Assembly: GCA_028872915.1 (NCBI GenBank)
Contig: JAGWNY010000006.1
Location: 1 to 64,000, forward strand
Length of the DNA stretch: 64,000 bases
Reading direction: 5' to 3'
Origin: Verrucomicrobiota bacterium
GTDB lineage: Bacteria > Verrucomicrobiota > Verrucomicrobiia > Limisphaerales > UBA11358
Under the pieces are notes generated by a model that was given only the letters and a program-made list of their open reading frames with translations, was not told the DNA's origin and searched no databases. Below, piece by piece: positions 34,603-45,025 of the stretch. Made by a program: the position numbers and the translations under genes. Position 1 is the first letter of the stretch, and every line of letters begins with the position of its first letter.

Positions 34603-35619
34603 CTAGAGGGCGGCCGCCTCTTCGGCGGGGGCGTTTTCCAGCAGGCCCGGCTCGAATGTCATGCCGAGGGCCAGGCCGAGGGAGGCGAGTTTGTCCTTGA
34701 TTTCGTTGAGGGATTTTTTGCCGAAGTTTCTGTACTTGAGCATTTCCTGCTCGGATTTCATGGCCAACTGGCCGACGGTGGTGATGTTGGCGTTGTTGAG
34801 GCAGTTGGCGGCGCGAACGCTCAACTCAATTTCGTTCACGCTCATGTTCAGGAGCTTTTTGATGCGGGTCTTTTCCTCGTCCTGTTTATCGGCGGCTTCT
34901 TCAAATTCGATGGCGTTCTTATCGTAAAGGGCGAAGACATCGAGGTGTTTTTGGAGGACAACGGCGGCCTGGGTGAGGGCGTCGTCGGGCGAGAGACGGC
35001 CGTCGGTCCAGATTTCAATGATGAGCTTGTCGTAGTCGGTGCGGTTGCCGACGCGTGCGGCTTCGACGTTGTAACGGACGCGGGTGACGGGTGAAAAGAG
35101 AGAGTCAATGGCGACGACGCCGATGGGCTGGCCGGGTTTCTTGTTCTCGTCGCTGGGGCAAAAGCCGCGGCCAATTTTGACGGTCAACTCCATCTCGAAC
35201 TTTTTCTTTTTGTCGAGGGTGCAGATGTGCTGGTCTGGGTTGACGAGTTCGACGTTTTGGTTGAGCTGGACATCGGCGGCAGTGACGGGGCCTTCCTTGT
35301 TGACGGAGAGGAGGAGGGTTTGTTCGTCGCGGGTATGGGCCTTGAATTTGACCTTTTTGAGGTTCAAAACGATGTCGGTAACATCTTCGACGACGCCGTC
35401 AATGGTGGTAAATTCGTGCATGGCTCCATCCACCTTGATGGAGGTGATGGCGGCGCCTTCCAAGGAGGAAAGCAGGACGCGGCGCAGGGAATTGCCGATG
35501 GTGTGGCCGTAACCGGTTTCAAACGGGTCGGCGACAAATTTGGCGTAGGTGGCGGTGGCGGTGGGTTCCTCTTTTTGCAGCCGCCGGGGCATTTCAAAAC
35601 GTCCGAGTCTAACTGGCAT
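34603..35619 (-). CDS. rpoA: DNA-directed RNA polymerase subunit alpha
   Basis: FVADPFETGYGHTIGNSLRRVLLSSLEGAAITSIKVDGAMHEFTTIDGVVEDVTDIVLNLK; alpha-CTD present. Confidence 0.97.
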   Translation of the reverse strand: MPVRLGRFEMPRRLQKEEPTATATYAKFVADPFETGYGHTIGNSLRRVLLSSLEGAAITSIKVDGAMHEFTTIDGVVEDVTDIVLNLKKVKFKAHTRDEQTLLLSVNKEGPVTAADVQLNQNVELVNPDQHICTLDKKKKFEMELTVKIGRGFCPSDENKKPGQPIGVVAIDSLFSPVTRVRYNVEAARVGNRTDYDKLIIEIWTDGRLSPDDALTQAAVVLQKHLDVFALYDKNAIEFEEAADKQDEEKTRIKKLLNMSVNEIELSVRAANCLNNANITTVGQLAMKSEQEMLKYRNFGKKSLNEIKDKLASLGLALGMTFEPGLLENAPAEEAAAL

Positions 35620-35781
35620 GGTGTCCTTTCAACAATTTTAATCTGACCGCGCCGGCAATTTATTCCCGCGCCGGGGCAGTCCGTATAATTGTTTCATTTT
35701 TGCCGCCAGGGAGCCGGGGCCGGGACCGCTGCTGATGGAGCGGCGGCGGGCCGAACGGCGATTGGCGACGGTTTGTTCATG

Positions 35782-36390
35782 TTAACGGGAATAAAATTCG
35801 ACGACGGCCTGTTCATTGGCGATGGGCTGGATGTCCTCGCGGGTTGGAATGCGCATGACAGAGCCTTTGAAATCTTCCTCGTTCAACAGGAGCCAATCGG
35901 GCACGGCGCGGCTGGCAGCGAGTTCGAGGTTGCGGGTGGCAAGCTGGCGGGAGACGTTGTTGTTTTTGATTTCGACAACGTTGTTGACCTTGAGGCCATA
36001 GGAGGGAACGTTGACTTTGCGGCCATTGACCAGAACGTGGCCGTGGGAGACCATCTGCCGGGCGGCGGCGCGAGTATTGGCGAAACCGAGGTGATAGACG
36101 ACGTTGTCCAGGCGGGTTTCCAGGATTTGGAGCATTTGTTCGCCTGTGACGCCGCGGCGTTTCAAGGCGCTGAGATAGACGCGGCGGAACTGGCGTTCGA
36201 GAAGGCCGTAGTAATACTTGAGCTTTTGTTTTTCGATGAGGCCCAGGCCGTAATCGGTGGCTTTGCGGCGGGACTTCGGGCCATGAACGCCGGGACCGTA
36301 GTTGCGGCGCTCCAGATATTTCGTGGGGCCAAAGATGGGAATGCCGAACCGGCGGCTGATGCGAACACGGGGACCTGTATAACGAGCCAT
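35782..36390 (-). CDS. rpsD: 30S ribosomal protein S4
   Basis: MARYTGPRVRISRRFGI...RRGVTGEQMLQILETRLDNVVYHLGFANTRAAARQMVSHGHVLVNGRKVNVPSY. Confidence 0.97.
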   Translation of the reverse strand: MARYTGPRVRISRRFGIPIFGPTKYLERRNYGPGVHGPKSRRKATDYGLGLIEKQKLKYYYGLLERQFRRVYLSALKRRGVTGEQMLQILETRLDNVVYHLGFANTRAAARQMVSHGHVLVNGRKVNVPSYGLKVNNVVEIKNNNVSRQLATRNLELAASRAVPDWLLLNEEDFKGSVMRIPTREDIQPIANEQAVVEFYSR

Positions 36391-36419
36391 TTTGGATGGT
36401 TGTAAGTTAAGAGTTAAGA

Positions 36420-36977
36420 TTAGACGCGGCGCTTTTTGCGGGGACGGCAGCCGTTATGGGGCACGGGGGTTACGTCCTTGATGGCGCTGATTTCCAAGCC
36501 GACGGCCTGAATGGCGCGAATGGCGGATTCGCGGCCCGAACCCGGGCCTTTGACCCGGATTTCAACTTCCTTCATTCCATGAGCCATTGCCTGGCGGGCG
36601 GCGTCCTGCGCCACCTGCTGTGCCGCATAGGCGGTGCTTTTGCGGGAGCCTTTGAAGCCGACCCGACCGGCGGTGGACCAGCCGATCAGGTTGCCGTGGG
36701 CATCAGTGATGGAGACCTGGGTATTGTTGAAGGTGGCCAGGATGTTGACAATGCCGGCAACGACGTTTTTGGCGTGCTTGGCTTTGACAATTTTTTTTCC
36801 GGCGGCATCCTCGCCGAGAAGTTCGGCGGCGGTGGGAGCGACGCCGGCTTCGACAGCCGGGGTTTCCGCAACGGGCACAGCTCCGGAAGGCGCAGCCTTG
36901 TCGGCGCGCTTTTCCCTGGGCTGTTGGAGCTTTTCCTTTTTCCCGGGTTCGTTGGGCTTTTTGGTTTCGTCAGCCAT
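36420..36977 (-). CDS. rpsK: 30S ribosomal protein S11 with about 55-65 aa N-terminal extension
   Basis: [40 protein letters not shown]...[19 protein letters not shown]-terminal K/E/A-rich region. Confidence 0.96.
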   Translation of the reverse strand: MADETKKPNEPGKKEKLQQPREKRADKAAPSGAVPVAETPAVEAGVAPTAAELLGEDAAGKKIVKAKHAKNVVAGIVNILATFNNTQVSITDAHGNLIGWSTAGRVGFKGSRKSTAYAAQQVAQDAARQAMAHGMKEVEIRVKGPGSGRESAIRAIQAVGLEISAIKDVTPVPHNGCRPRKKRRV

Positions 36978-37001
36978 TTAAGGATGGTGGGTTATGGTTG
37001 A

Positions 37002-37397
37002 TCAATGGATGCCTGTCTTGGCCTGGGGATTGCGCACCACGCCAACGGTCTTGCGCGGACCTTTGCGCGTGCGGGCGTTGGTCTGGGTGCGCTGGCCGCG
37101 GACGGGCAAACTGCGCGCGTGCCGTATTCCGCGATAGCATTTGATGGCCTGGAGGCGCTTGAGGTTCATGCCCAGTTCACGGCGCAAATCGCCTTCAATG
37201 ACGTATTTGCCTTCCTGGATGGCATGAACGATCTGGGAAAGCTGCTGTTCGGTGAGGTCTTTGGCGCGGATGGCGGGGTCAATGTTGGCGCGTTCGAGGA
37301 TTTCCCTCGAATTGACCGGGCCAATGCCGTAGATGTAGCGCAAGGCAATGTCTATACGCTTGTTGGGGGGGACTTCGACTCCGATGATGCGGGCCAT
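37002..37397 (-). CDS. rpsM: 30S ribosomal protein S13
   Basis: [40 protein letters not shown]...[26 protein letters not shown]. Confidence 0.97.
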   Translation of the reverse strand: MARIIGVEVPPNKRIDIALRYIYGIGPVNSREILERANIDPAIRAKDLTEQQLSQIVHAIQEGKYVIEGDLRRELGMNLKRLQAIKCYRGIRHARSLPVRGQRTQTNARTRKGPRKTVGVVRNPQAKTGIH

Positions 37398-37495
37398 GAA
37401 AGAATCAGTGGTTAAAGGTTAGGGGCCGGGCCGGGCGGGCGGCGCGGCGGATATTCATATTTGGCATGGTCATATTTGGCATGGACGATTTTATT

Positions 37496-37609
37496 TCAGC
37501 CCTGGCGCTGTTTATGGCGTTTATTGGAGCAGATGACGCGGATGACGCCGCGACGGCGGATCACCCGGCAATGCTCGCACATTTTTTTCACTGATGCCCT
37601 GACTTTCAT
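37496..37609 (-). CDS. rpmJ: 50S ribosomal protein L36
   Basis: Below ORF-track cutoff; reverse-strand reading [37 protein letters not shown]; 4-bp overlap with infA. Confidence 0.95.
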   Translation of the reverse strand: MKVRASVKKMCEHCRVIRRRGVIRVICSNKRHKQRQG

Positions 37610-37827
37610 GTTTTATTCGTTTCAATCACGCGCCCCACGCTCAAATCGCAAGGCGTCAATTGTAATTTGACGGTGTCTCCGGCCTGGATGGCCGCGGCAT
37701 CCGTTTTCATTTTTCGCGGGACATACGCCGTGAGGCGATGTCCGTTTTTCAATTCCACGCGCAACGTGCCGTTGGCGGCAACCTCGATCACGTGACCTTC
37801 AACTTTGAAAGGGTCCGCGCCGGGCAT
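37606..37827 (-). CDS. infA: Translation initiation factor IF-1
   Basis: [65 protein letters not shown]. Confidence 0.93.
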   Translation of the reverse strand: MPGADPFKVEGHVIEVAANGTLRVELKNGHRLTAYVPRKMKTDAAAIQAGDTVKLQLTPCDLSVGRVIETNKT

Positions 37828-38564
37828 GTCAAAATTTCCGGCTGGTCGTCGGTAACGAGGACGGTATGCTCAAAATGAGCGGACAGTGAACCATCCTGGG
37901 TGACAACTGTCCAGCCATCTTTCAAGATTTTTACGCCAGGCCGGCCGGCGTTGACCATGGGTTCGATGGCGATGGTCATGCCCGGCTGCAGCCTTTGATT
38001 GCTTTTGCGATCCACGAAATTGGGCACTTGCGGCTCTTCATGCATGGAGCGCCCGACACCGTGACCGACAAATTCGCGCACCACGCTGAAGCCATTGTCC
38101 TCGACGTGTTCCTGGATGGCGCGGGAGATGTCGGTGACGCGATTGCCGGGCCGGGCGGCGGCAATGCCCAGGTCGAGGGCCTGCTCGGTGACATCCAGGA
38201 GCCGTTGCGCGAGCACGCCGCAGCCGCCCACGGCGACCGTCCGGGCGTTGTCACCAATGAATCCCTTGTAACTGACGCCTGTGTCCACGCTGACAATGTC
38301 CCCGAATTGGAGTTCACGGTCGCCCGCGAGGCCGTGAACGACTTCATCATTGACGGAGAGGCAGACGACACAGGGATAGCGGCGATAGCCCAGGAACGCG
38401 CTTTTTGCGCCATGGGATTTGATCCGCGCGGCGGCGAAATCGTTGACGTCGCGAGTGGCAATGCCCGGTTTGATGAACGCGGAAATTTCGTCCAGGACTT
38501 CGGCGGCGACGGCGCAGGCCTGGCGCATGAGCTTGAGTTCGTCCTGAGTCTTGATTTTGATCAT
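37788..38564 (-). CDS. map: Type I methionine aminopeptidase
   Basis: IKIKTQDELKLMRQACAVAAEVL; SVNDEVVHGLAGDRELQFGDIVSVDTGV; GHGVGRSMHEEPQVPNF; IAIEPMVNAG. Confidence 0.96.
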   Translation of the reverse strand: MIKIKTQDELKLMRQACAVAAEVLDEISAFIKPGIATRDVNDFAAARIKSHGAKSAFLGYRRYPCVVCLSVNDEVVHGLAGDRELQFGDIVSVDTGVSYKGFIGDNARTVAVGGCGVLAQRLLDVTEQALDLGIAAARPGNRVTDISRAIQEHVEDNGFSVVREFVGHGVGRSMHEEPQVPNFVDRKSNQRLQPGMTIAIEPMVNAGRPGVKILKDGWTVVTQDGSLSAHFEHTVLVTDDQPEILTCPARTLSKLKVT

Positions 38565-38567
38565 TGC

Positions 38568-39950
38568 CTAGAAGCGTCCACGAAGACGTCCCTTTTTGAG
38601 GAATCCGTCGTAATGACGCATGAGCAGGTGGGATTCAACCTGGCGCATCGTGTCCAGCAGAACGCCGACGGTGATCAACATGCTGGTGCCGCCGAAGAAC
38701 TGGGAAACGTACATGTCCACGTTCATCTGGCGGGCCAGGAAAATGGGAATCGTGGCGATAATGGTAAGGAAAATGGCGCCGGCGAGCGTGATGCGGCTGA
38801 TGATTTTGTGGAGGTATTCACTGGTGCCCGGTCCGGGACGGACGCCGGGGATATAACCGCCGTTTTTCTTCAAGTCATCAGCAATTTGAATTTCGTTAAA
38901 TTGCGTGGCGACCCAGAAATAGGAAAAGAACAGAATCATGAGCGCATAGACAATCATATAAGCGGGCGCGCCATAATTGAGGGCGCCAGCCAGCGACTCA
39001 AACTTGTCCTTGAGGAAGGGGACGGTGGTGTGAGTGGCCAGATAGCCGAAGAGCGGGCCGGGAAACATGAGGATGGACTGGGCAAAAATGATGGGCATGA
39101 CGCCGGAGTAATTAACCATCAGAGGCATGAAAGACGTGCCGCCGGCATACATTTTGCGGCCGACGACGCGCTGGGCGTATTGAACGGGGATTTTTCGCTG
39201 GGCTTGCGTCACGGCAATGACACCGCCGACGACAAAGATCATGAGGGCTATGAGCATGATGCCCAGCCCCATGAGCCTATGCTGGGCATGGGCGCCACCG
39301 AACATGTCCACGAGGCCGCGGCCCGCGTATGGCAGGCGGGTCAGGATGCCCACGGTGATGATAAGGGAAACGCCGTTGCCCACGCCGCGTTCGCTGATCT
39401 GTTCGCCAAGCCATACCAGGAGCATGGCGGCAGCGGTCATGACCAGTATCGCCAAGGCAATAAAGACGAAGTGATTGTCAAACAGGACGAGTTGTCCCTG
39501 AAAGCCGGGAAAGGAGATTTGCGGCGTTACCCAGCGGCTGGCGAAGTAGTAGCCCTGGAACAGGCAAATGGCCACGGTGAGATAACGGCCATACTGGATG
39601 ATTTTCGCGCGGCCGCCCTCTTCGCGGGCCAGCTTGCTAAGCCGCGGGACAACAGCGGTCATCAACTGGAGAACGATCGTGGCGCTGATATAGGGCATGA
39701 TACCGAGGGCGGCAATGGCGCAACGTCCCATTGCGCCGCCGGCGAAGGTATTGTACATGCCCATGATTCCGCCGGTGCCAGCCGTGTTCTTTTGAAGGTA
39801 GAGTCCCAATGCGCCGGCATTGATGCCAGGGATGGGAATGAAGGTTGTCAGGAGGAATATGCCCAGCAGGCCGAGGGTAAAGAGGATGCGAGACTTCAGC
39901 TCCGGAATTTTGAAGCAATTGGCGAAGGTGTTGAAGATATTGCGGAGCAT
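38568..39950 (-). CDS. secY: Preprotein translocase subunit SecY
   Basis: ARTNTERNAL secY order plus ILFTLGLLGIFLLTTFIPIPGINAGAL; GIMPYISATIVLQLMTAVVPRL; ADDLKKNGGYIPGVRPGPGTSEYL. Confidence 0.97.
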   Translation of the reverse strand: MLRNIFNTFANCFKIPELKSRILFTLGLLGIFLLTTFIPIPGINAGALGLYLQKNTAGTGGIMGMYNTFAGGAMGRCAIAALGIMPYISATIVLQLMTAVVPRLSKLAREEGGRAKIIQYGRYLTVAICLFQGYYFASRWVTPQISFPGFQGQLVLFDNHFVFIALAILVMTAAAMLLVWLGEQISERGVGNGVSLIITVGILTRLPYAGRGLVDMFGGAHAQHRLMGLGIMLIALMIFVVGGVIAVTQAQRKIPVQYAQRVVGRKMYAGGTSFMPLMVNYSGVMPIIFAQSILMFPGPLFGYLATHTTVPFLKDKFESLAGALNYGAPAYMIVYALMILFFSYFWVATQFNEIQIADDLKKNGGYIPGVRPGPGTSEYLHKIISRITLAGAIFLTIIATIPIFLARQMNVDMYVSQFFGGTSMLITVGVLLDTMRQVESHLLMRHYDGFLKKGRLRGRF

Positions 39951-39964
39951 GGGTCAGGCGGGAA

Positions 39965-40453
39965 TCAGGAGGCGGCGGGTTTTGGGGCGGTGGCGGGCGC
40001 CGCCTTGGGCGGAGGAATTTCGCAGGAACCGCCTTTGGCTTCGATTTTCGACTTTGCGGAGGCGCTGAAGGCGTGGGCGCAAACGACGAGTTTTTTGGAT
40101 AGCTGGCCGGCGCCGAGGATTTTAATGCCCGTAGCGTGGCCACTGGCGAGGCCGGCGGCGCGAAGGGCGGCCTCGTCCACGCGGGCACCATCGTTGAAAC
40201 GATCCAAATCACCGACATTGACCACAATATAGCGGATGGCAAAGCGGGCGTTGTTGAAGCCGCGTTTTGGAATGCGGCGGATGAGGGGCATCTGGCCGCC
40301 TTCAAATCCTATGCGGATGCTGCTGCCGGAACGGGCGGTCTGGCCCTTGCCGCCGCGCCCGGAGGTTTTGCCATGGCCGCTGGATTCGCCCTGGCCGAGG
40401 CGTTTGCGGCGATGGCGGGCGCCGGGGCGGGGTTTGAGATCGTGGAGTCGCAT
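39965..40453 (-). CDS. rplO: 50S ribosomal protein L15
   Basis: MRLHDLKPRPGARHRRKRLGQGESSGHGKTSGRGGKGQTARSGSSIRIGFEGGQMPLIRRIPKRGFNN. Confidence 0.97.
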   Translation of the reverse strand: MRLHDLKPRPGARHRRKRLGQGESSGHGKTSGRGGKGQTARSGSSIRIGFEGGQMPLIRRIPKRGFNNARFAIRYIVVNVGDLDRFNDGARVDEAALRAAGLASGHATGIKILGAGQLSKKLVVCAHAFSASAKSKIEAKGGSCEIPPPKAAPATAPKPAAS

Positions 40454-40465
40454 GTAAAAAAAGAT

Positions 40466-41080
40466 TCAGGTTTGAGCGGGAGCGGGAGCGATTTCGGCGG
40501 CGGGCGCGGGTTTGCCAAGTTCAATGCCGCGGGCCTTGTAAATGTCTTCGCGCCGGCGGAGGTTCAAGAGGGCGTTCAGCGTGGCTTTGACAACGTTTGC
40601 GGCGTTTTTGGCGCCCAGGGACTTGGTGAGCACGTCCTTGACGCCGGCGGATTCCAGAACGGCGCGGACGGTTTTGCCGGCAATGATGCCGGTGCCGGGA
40701 GAAGCGGGGCGGAGCAGGACTTTGGCGCCGCCGTATGCGGAAAAAACTTCGTGGGGAATCGTGGCGTCTTTGAGGGAAACGGGCAGCATGTGGTTGCGGG
40801 CCAATTCACTGCCCCGCTTGATGGCGTCGGCGACTTCACCCGCCTTCCCGAGGGCGTAACCGACGCGTCCGCGTTTGTCGCCAACGACAATGAGGGCGGA
40901 GAAATTGAAACGGCGCCCGCCTTTGACGACTTTGGCGGAGCGATTGATATAGACGACTTTTTCGGTCAGTTCCTCGGAGGAGCCTTCAAAAGCGTTTTCA
41001 GGAACGTTGGAAGCAGGGCGGCGGCGGTTGCGCTGGCGCGGCTGGGGTTCTTCTCCGGCACTTTTTTCGATTTCAGCCAT
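40466..41080 (-). CDS. rpsE: 30S ribosomal protein S5
   Basis: EKVVYINRSAKVVKGGRRFNFSALIVVGDKRGRVGYALGKAGEVADAIKRG. Confidence 0.97.
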   Translation of the reverse strand: MAEIEKSAGEEPQPRQRNRRRPASNVPENAFEGSSEELTEKVVYINRSAKVVKGGRRFNFSALIVVGDKRGRVGYALGKAGEVADAIKRGSELARNHMLPVSLKDATIPHEVFSAYGGAKVLLRPASPGTGIIAGKTVRAVLESAGVKDVLTKSLGAKNAANVVKATLNALLNLRRREDIYKARGIELGKPAPAAEIAPAPAQT

Positions 41081-41120
41081 CGTGTATAAGAGTTAAAGGT
41101 TCAAATGGGTTCAAATTGCG

Positions 41121-41480
41121 CTAAAATTTCAGTCCGGCTTGACGGGCGGCGTCGGCCAGGGCCTTGACCTTGCCATGATAGAGGCGGCCGCCCCGATCGA
41201 AAACCACCTGGGTGATGCCTTTTTCGAGGGCGGTTTTCGCGGCGAGCGCGCCGATGGCCGTGGCGCCGGCGACATTGGCCGACAGGGAGGAGGCGCCACC
41301 CTTGCCAATGGTGGACGCGGCGGCGATGGTGCGTCCGGCCTGATCGTCAATGAATTGAACGTGGATGTTCTCGTTGGAGAAACACACAGCCATGCGGGGG
41401 CATTGGGACGTTCCGGAAATCTTCTTGCGGATGCGCCAGCGACGCAGTTGCTGGAGTTGATGTTTCTTTTGCGTTTTCAT
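41121..41480 (-). CDS. rplR: 50S ribosomal protein L18
   Basis: [31 protein letters not shown]-type L18 core (read as [45 protein letters not shown]); [28 protein letters not shown]. Confidence 0.96.
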   Translation of the reverse strand: [119 protein letters not shown]

Positions 41481-42013
41481 TGAACGGTTTTGCCTTCCTT
41501 GCGCTGGACATGTTCGCCGAGGTAGCGAACGCCCTTGCCCTTGTAGGGTTCGGGCGGATAAAAGCCGCGGATTTCAGCCGCCACGAGGCCGACGAGCCGT
41601 TTATCGGGCCCTTCGATGGTTAGCTTGGTGTTTTCCTCCACGGTGACCTTGATCTGGTCGGGAATCGGATAATGGATGGGGTGGGAAAAACCGAGGGAGA
41701 GGTTGACGATTTTGCCCTGAACGGCGGCCTTGAAGCCGACGCCCTGGATTTCGAGTTTTTTGACGAATCCATCGCTGACGCCCTTGACCATGTTCCAGAC
41801 GAGGGCGCGGCCGAGGCCGTGCAAGGCCTTCGCCTGGGCGTCGTCGCCGTCCCGATGAACCTGGGCTTTGCCATTTTCAACGGTCAGGCGGGTGCGGGGA
41901 GGCAGTTCAAGCTGCAATTTGCCTTTAGGCCCTTCAACGGACACTTTCCTGCCCGAAACGTCCATTTTGACCTTGGGCGGCAGCACAACGGGAATTTTTC
42001 CAATTCGGGACAT
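41477..42013 (-). CDS. rplF: 50S ribosomal protein L6
   Basis: MSRIGKIPVVLPPKVKMDVSGRKVSVEGPKGKLQLELPP; GPDKRLVGLVAAEIRGFYPPEPYKGKGVRYLGEHVQRKEGKTVQ. Confidence 0.96.
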   Translation of the reverse strand: MSRIGKIPVVLPPKVKMDVSGRKVSVEGPKGKLQLELPPRTRLTVENGKAQVHRDGDDAQAKALHGLGRALVWNMVKGVSDGFVKKLEIQGVGFKAAVQGKIVNLSLGFSHPIHYPIPDQIKVTVEENTKLTIEGPDKRLVGLVAAEIRGFYPPEPYKGKGVRYLGEHVQRKEGKTVQ

Positions 42014-42043
42014 GAGAATTACATTCGTTGAATCATGGCACAA

Positions 42044-42430
42044 TTACCAGACGTAGCACAGCAATTCCCCGCCAAGATTCTTTTTGCGGGCCTGTGTATC
42101 GGTCATGATGCCTTCGGAAGTGGATAGGACCGCCACGCCCAAGCCACCGCGGACGCGGGGAATTTCAGTGGCACCGACGTAACGGCGCAGACCGGGGCGG
42201 CTGACGCGTTTCAGCCCTTCGATGACGCTTTTCCTGCCGGTGTATTTCATCCTGACCTTGATTTTCTTGATGGAGGCGCCATCCACGGAAACCTCGGCCA
42301 CGTATCCTTCGCGTTTCAAAATCTGCGCGAGGCTTTCCTTGAGGCGCGAGTGCGGGATTTCGACGACGGGCAGCAAGGCGCGTCCGCCGTTTCGCAGGCG
42401 GGTCAACATGTCTGAAATGGGATCGGTCAT
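42044..42430 (-). CDS. rpsH: 30S ribosomal protein S8
   Basis: MTDPISDMLTRLRNGGRALLPVVEIPHSRLKESLAQILKREGYV; GGLGVAVLSTSEGIMTDTQARKKNLGGELLCYVW. Confidence 0.97.
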   Translation of the reverse strand: MTDPISDMLTRLRNGGRALLPVVEIPHSRLKESLAQILKREGYVAEVSVDGASIKKIKVRMKYTGRKSVIEGLKRVSRPGLRRYVGATEIPRVRGGLGVAVLSTSEGIMTDTQARKKNLGGELLCYVW

Positions 42431-42516
42431 AAAATCAATGAAAAAGGCAAAATGGAGTTTGTCGCGAAAACCTTTTCATTTGTCATTGTTGCCTTCTTTT
42501 TGCTTTTCGATGGTTC

Positions 42517-42786
42517 TCACCAGCTTGCTTTCACCACGCCGGGGATCAAGCCGTTGAGGGCGGCTTCGCGAAAGGTCAGGCGCGAGACGCCAAATTTGCG
42601 GATGTAGCCGTGACGGCGCCCGCTCATGGCGCAACGGTTGACCAGGCGCGTGGGGCTGGCGTCCCGCGGCAACTTGGACAGGCCGGCGTAGTCCCGCCGG
42701 GCCATTAAATCGGCGCGAATGGCGGCGTATTTCTTGACCGTGGCAGCCTTGCGCTTGTTTCGTTCCAACCATGATTTTTTGGCCAT
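42517..42786 (-). CDS. rpsN: 30S ribosomal protein S14 (zinc-independent form)
   Basis: [89 protein letters not shown]. Confidence 0.96.
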   Translation of the reverse strand: MAKKSWLERNKRKAATVKKYAAIRADLMARRDYAGLSKLPRDASPTRLVNRCAMSGRRHGYIRKFGVSRLTFREAALNGLIPGVVKASW

Positions 42787-42833
42787 AAAATTCAGTTCGT
42801 TTTTTGACGCCGGTGTTCGATACCGGCGATTTT

Positions 42834-43376
42834 TCATTTTTCGGCAAAGGGGAATCCCATCATTTTGAGCAATTCGATCGCTTCGTCATTGGTGGTGGCA
42901 CTGGTGACAATGGTTACGTCCATTCCCTGCGTGCGCTTGATTTTGTCCAATTCGATTTCGGGGAAAATGGTCTGGTCGGCGACACCGAAGGTGTAATTGC
43001 CGCGGCCGTCGAATTTGCGCGGGGAGAGGCCGCGAAAATCACGGATTCGGGGCAGGGCGGCGGCCACGAGGCGGTCAAAGAACTCGTACATGGCGTCGCG
43101 GCGCAGGGTGACGCGGCAGCCGATGGGCTGGTACTGGCGCAGCTTGAAATTGGCGATGCTGTGCCGGGACTTGCAAATGGCCGGCTTGCGTCCGGTGATG
43201 AGCGAGAGGTCCTTGGCGGCGTCTTCGACGGCGCCTTTTTCGAGCGAGGCGCTTACACCCATGTTGACGACGATTTTTTCGATGCGCGGTATCTGGTGGA
43301 GATTGGCGTAGTTGCGCTTTTGTTTGAGCGCGGGCGCCACTTCATTTTTATATTTTTCGTAAAGTCTGGCTTTCAT
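42834..43376 (-). CDS. rplE: 50S ribosomal protein L5
   Basis: [56 protein letters not shown]. Confidence 0.96.
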   Translation of the reverse strand: MKARLYEKYKNEVAPALKQKRNYANLHQIPRIEKIVVNMGVSASLEKGAVEDAAKDLSLITGRKPAICKSRHSIANFKLRQYQPIGCRVTLRRDAMYEFFDRLVAAALPRIRDFRGLSPRKFDGRGNYTFGVADQTIFPEIELDKIKRTQGMDVTIVTSATTNDEAIELLKMMGFPFAEK

Positions 43377-43411
43377 TTTTTATTGCCACGGATTTTGCCG
43401 TGGCTTCGAGT

Positions 43412-43660
43412 TCACTCGGCGGCCTTTTGGGCCTCCGGTTCGGCCTTTTTAAGATTCGAAAGGTGGATGGTGCCTTCGCGTTCGACGATGGCGCCTTGGG
43501 GATGCTGCTGGCTCTTGCGGGTGTGCCGCTTGATGAGTTGCAGTCCTTCCACAATGGCGCGCTGTTTGCCCGGAAAAACGGCAATAATTTTTCCGCGCTT
43601 GCCCTTTTCCCTGCCGGCCAGCACCACGACTTCATCGCCTTTCTTAACGTGACATTTCAT
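43412..43660 (-). CDS. rplX: 50S ribosomal protein L24
   Basis: [50 protein letters not shown]. Confidence 0.96.
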   Translation of the reverse strand: MKCHVKKGDEVVVLAGREKGKRGKIIAVFPGKQRAIVEGLQLIKRHTRKSQQHPQGAIVEREGTIHLSNLKKAEPEAQKAAE

Positions 43661-43682
43661 TGAAAATTTGGGTTGGTTTGGA

Positions 43683-44048
43683 TCAGATGACCTCGGGCGC
43701 CAGCGAAATGATTTTCATGAATTTCCTGTCGCGCAATTCGCGGGCGACCGGACCGAAAATGCGGGTTCCCTTGGGGTTTAATTCCTTGTCAATGATGACG
43801 CAGGCATTGCGGTCAAAGCGCAAATAGGAGCCGTCGCCGCGGCGAATGGGACGCCGGGTGCGGACGATGACGGCATCGTGGACCTCGCCTTTTTTGACGG
43901 AACCGTCCGGGGCGGCGTCCTTGATATGGACCTTGATGACGTCGCCGATGCCGGCATAGGTCTGGTTGCGGCCCAGGACGCCGATGGCCCAGGCGATTTT
44001 CGCGCCGGTATTGTCGGCAACGTCCAAACTGGAACGAACTTGCAACAT
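43683..44048 (-). CDS. rplN: 50S ribosomal protein L14
   Basis: [66 protein letters not shown]. Confidence 0.97.
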   Translation of the reverse strand: MLQVRSSLDVADNTGAKIAWAIGVLGRNQTYAGIGDVIKVHIKDAAPDGSVKKGEVHDAVIVRTRRPIRRGDGSYLRFDRNACVIIDKELNPKGTRIFGPVARELRDRKFMKIISLAPEVI

Positions 44049-44064
44049 AAATCAGGTTTTCAGG

Positions 44065-44391
44065 TCATCCGCGGGCCGGGGCGGCGGCCGGTTCGGCCGG
44101 GGCGGCGGCTTCGGTCGCGGCGCGCCCGACAATTTCAACGAGGCGCCAGCGTTTGAGCCGGGAAAGCGGACGGGTTTCCTGGATGCGCACGGTATCGCCG
44201 ATTTTAGCCTCGGATTTTTCGTCGTGCGCGTAAAATTTCTTGTAGGATTTGACGACCTTGCGAAAGCGGGGATGTGGAAAACGGCGTTCGACGCGCACGA
44301 TGATGGTGCGGGTCATTTTGTTGGAGACGACCTCGCCAATGCGTTCCTTACGGGCGCCGGAGGCGGTGGTATGGTTCGGTTCCTGGGACAT
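44065..44391 (-). CDS. rpsQ: 30S ribosomal protein S17
   Basis: [75 protein letters not shown]. Confidence 0.96.
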   Translation of the reverse strand: MSQEPNHTTASGARKERIGEVVSNKMTRTIIVRVERRFPHPRFRKVVKSYKKFYAHDEKSEAKIGDTVRIQETRPLSRLKRWRLVEIVGRAATEAAAPAEPAAAPARG

Positions 44392-44392
44392 T

Positions 44393-44590
44393 TTATTTCG
44401 ATTTGTTTCTCAATTCGGAGATTCGCGTTTCGACCCGGGCGATGTCCCGGCGCAGCAACCGCAGCCGCGCGGCCTTTTCCAACTGGGCGCTGGCCTGCTG
44501 CAAACGCAGGTTGAACATTTCGTGACGCAGGTCGCGGCCCTTGACGGACAACTCAACGAGCGTCATGTCTTTTAATTCGTTAAACTTCAT
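44393..44590 (-). CDS. rpmC: 50S ribosomal protein L29
   Basis: [63 protein letters not shown]. Confidence 0.95.
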   Translation of the reverse strand: MKFNELKDMTLVELSVKGRDLRHEMFNLRLQQASAQLEKAARLRLLRRDIARVETRISELRNKSK

Positions 44591-44605
44591 TGTCGTGATG
44601 CGCGA

Positions 44606-45025
44606 TCAACCGATGCGATGGCGCGAAATAAACCTTGTTTTAATGGGCAGCTTGGTGGCCGCCAGGCGCAGGGACTCGCGCGCGATTGCCTCCGGAATGC
44701 CATCCACCTCAAACAAGACCGTGGCCGGCCGAATCACGGCGACCCAGGATTCAACGGGCGCCTTGCCCTTGCCCATCCGGGTTTCGAGCGGCTTTTTGGT
44801 AAACGACTTCTGCGGGAAAATGCGGATCCACATCTTGCCGCGGCGTTTCATGTTGCGGGCCACGGCCACGCGGGCGGCTTCGATTTGTTTGGTATCCATC
44901 CAGCAGCGTTCCAGGGCCATCAAACCGTATTCGCCAAAGGCGACGGTATTGCCGCTGCGGGCGACGCCGGCGCGGTTGCCGCGGTGCATCTTCCGATATT
45001 TGACTCTGGCCGGTTGCAATGGCAT
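44606..45025 (-). CDS. rplP: 50S ribosomal protein L16
   Basis: [20 protein letters not shown]...[80 protein letters not shown]. Confidence 0.97.
   Translation of the reverse strand: MPLQPARVKYRKMHRGNRAGVARSGNTVAFGEYGLMALERCWMDTKQIEAARVAVARNMKRRGKMWIRIFPQKSFTKKPLETRMGKGKAPVESWVAVIRPATVLFEVDGIPEAIARESLRLAATKLPIKTRFISRHRIG

Noticed and set aside
37995-40232. 745-aa plus-strand ORF
   Set aside because: Antisense of map, secY and rplO.
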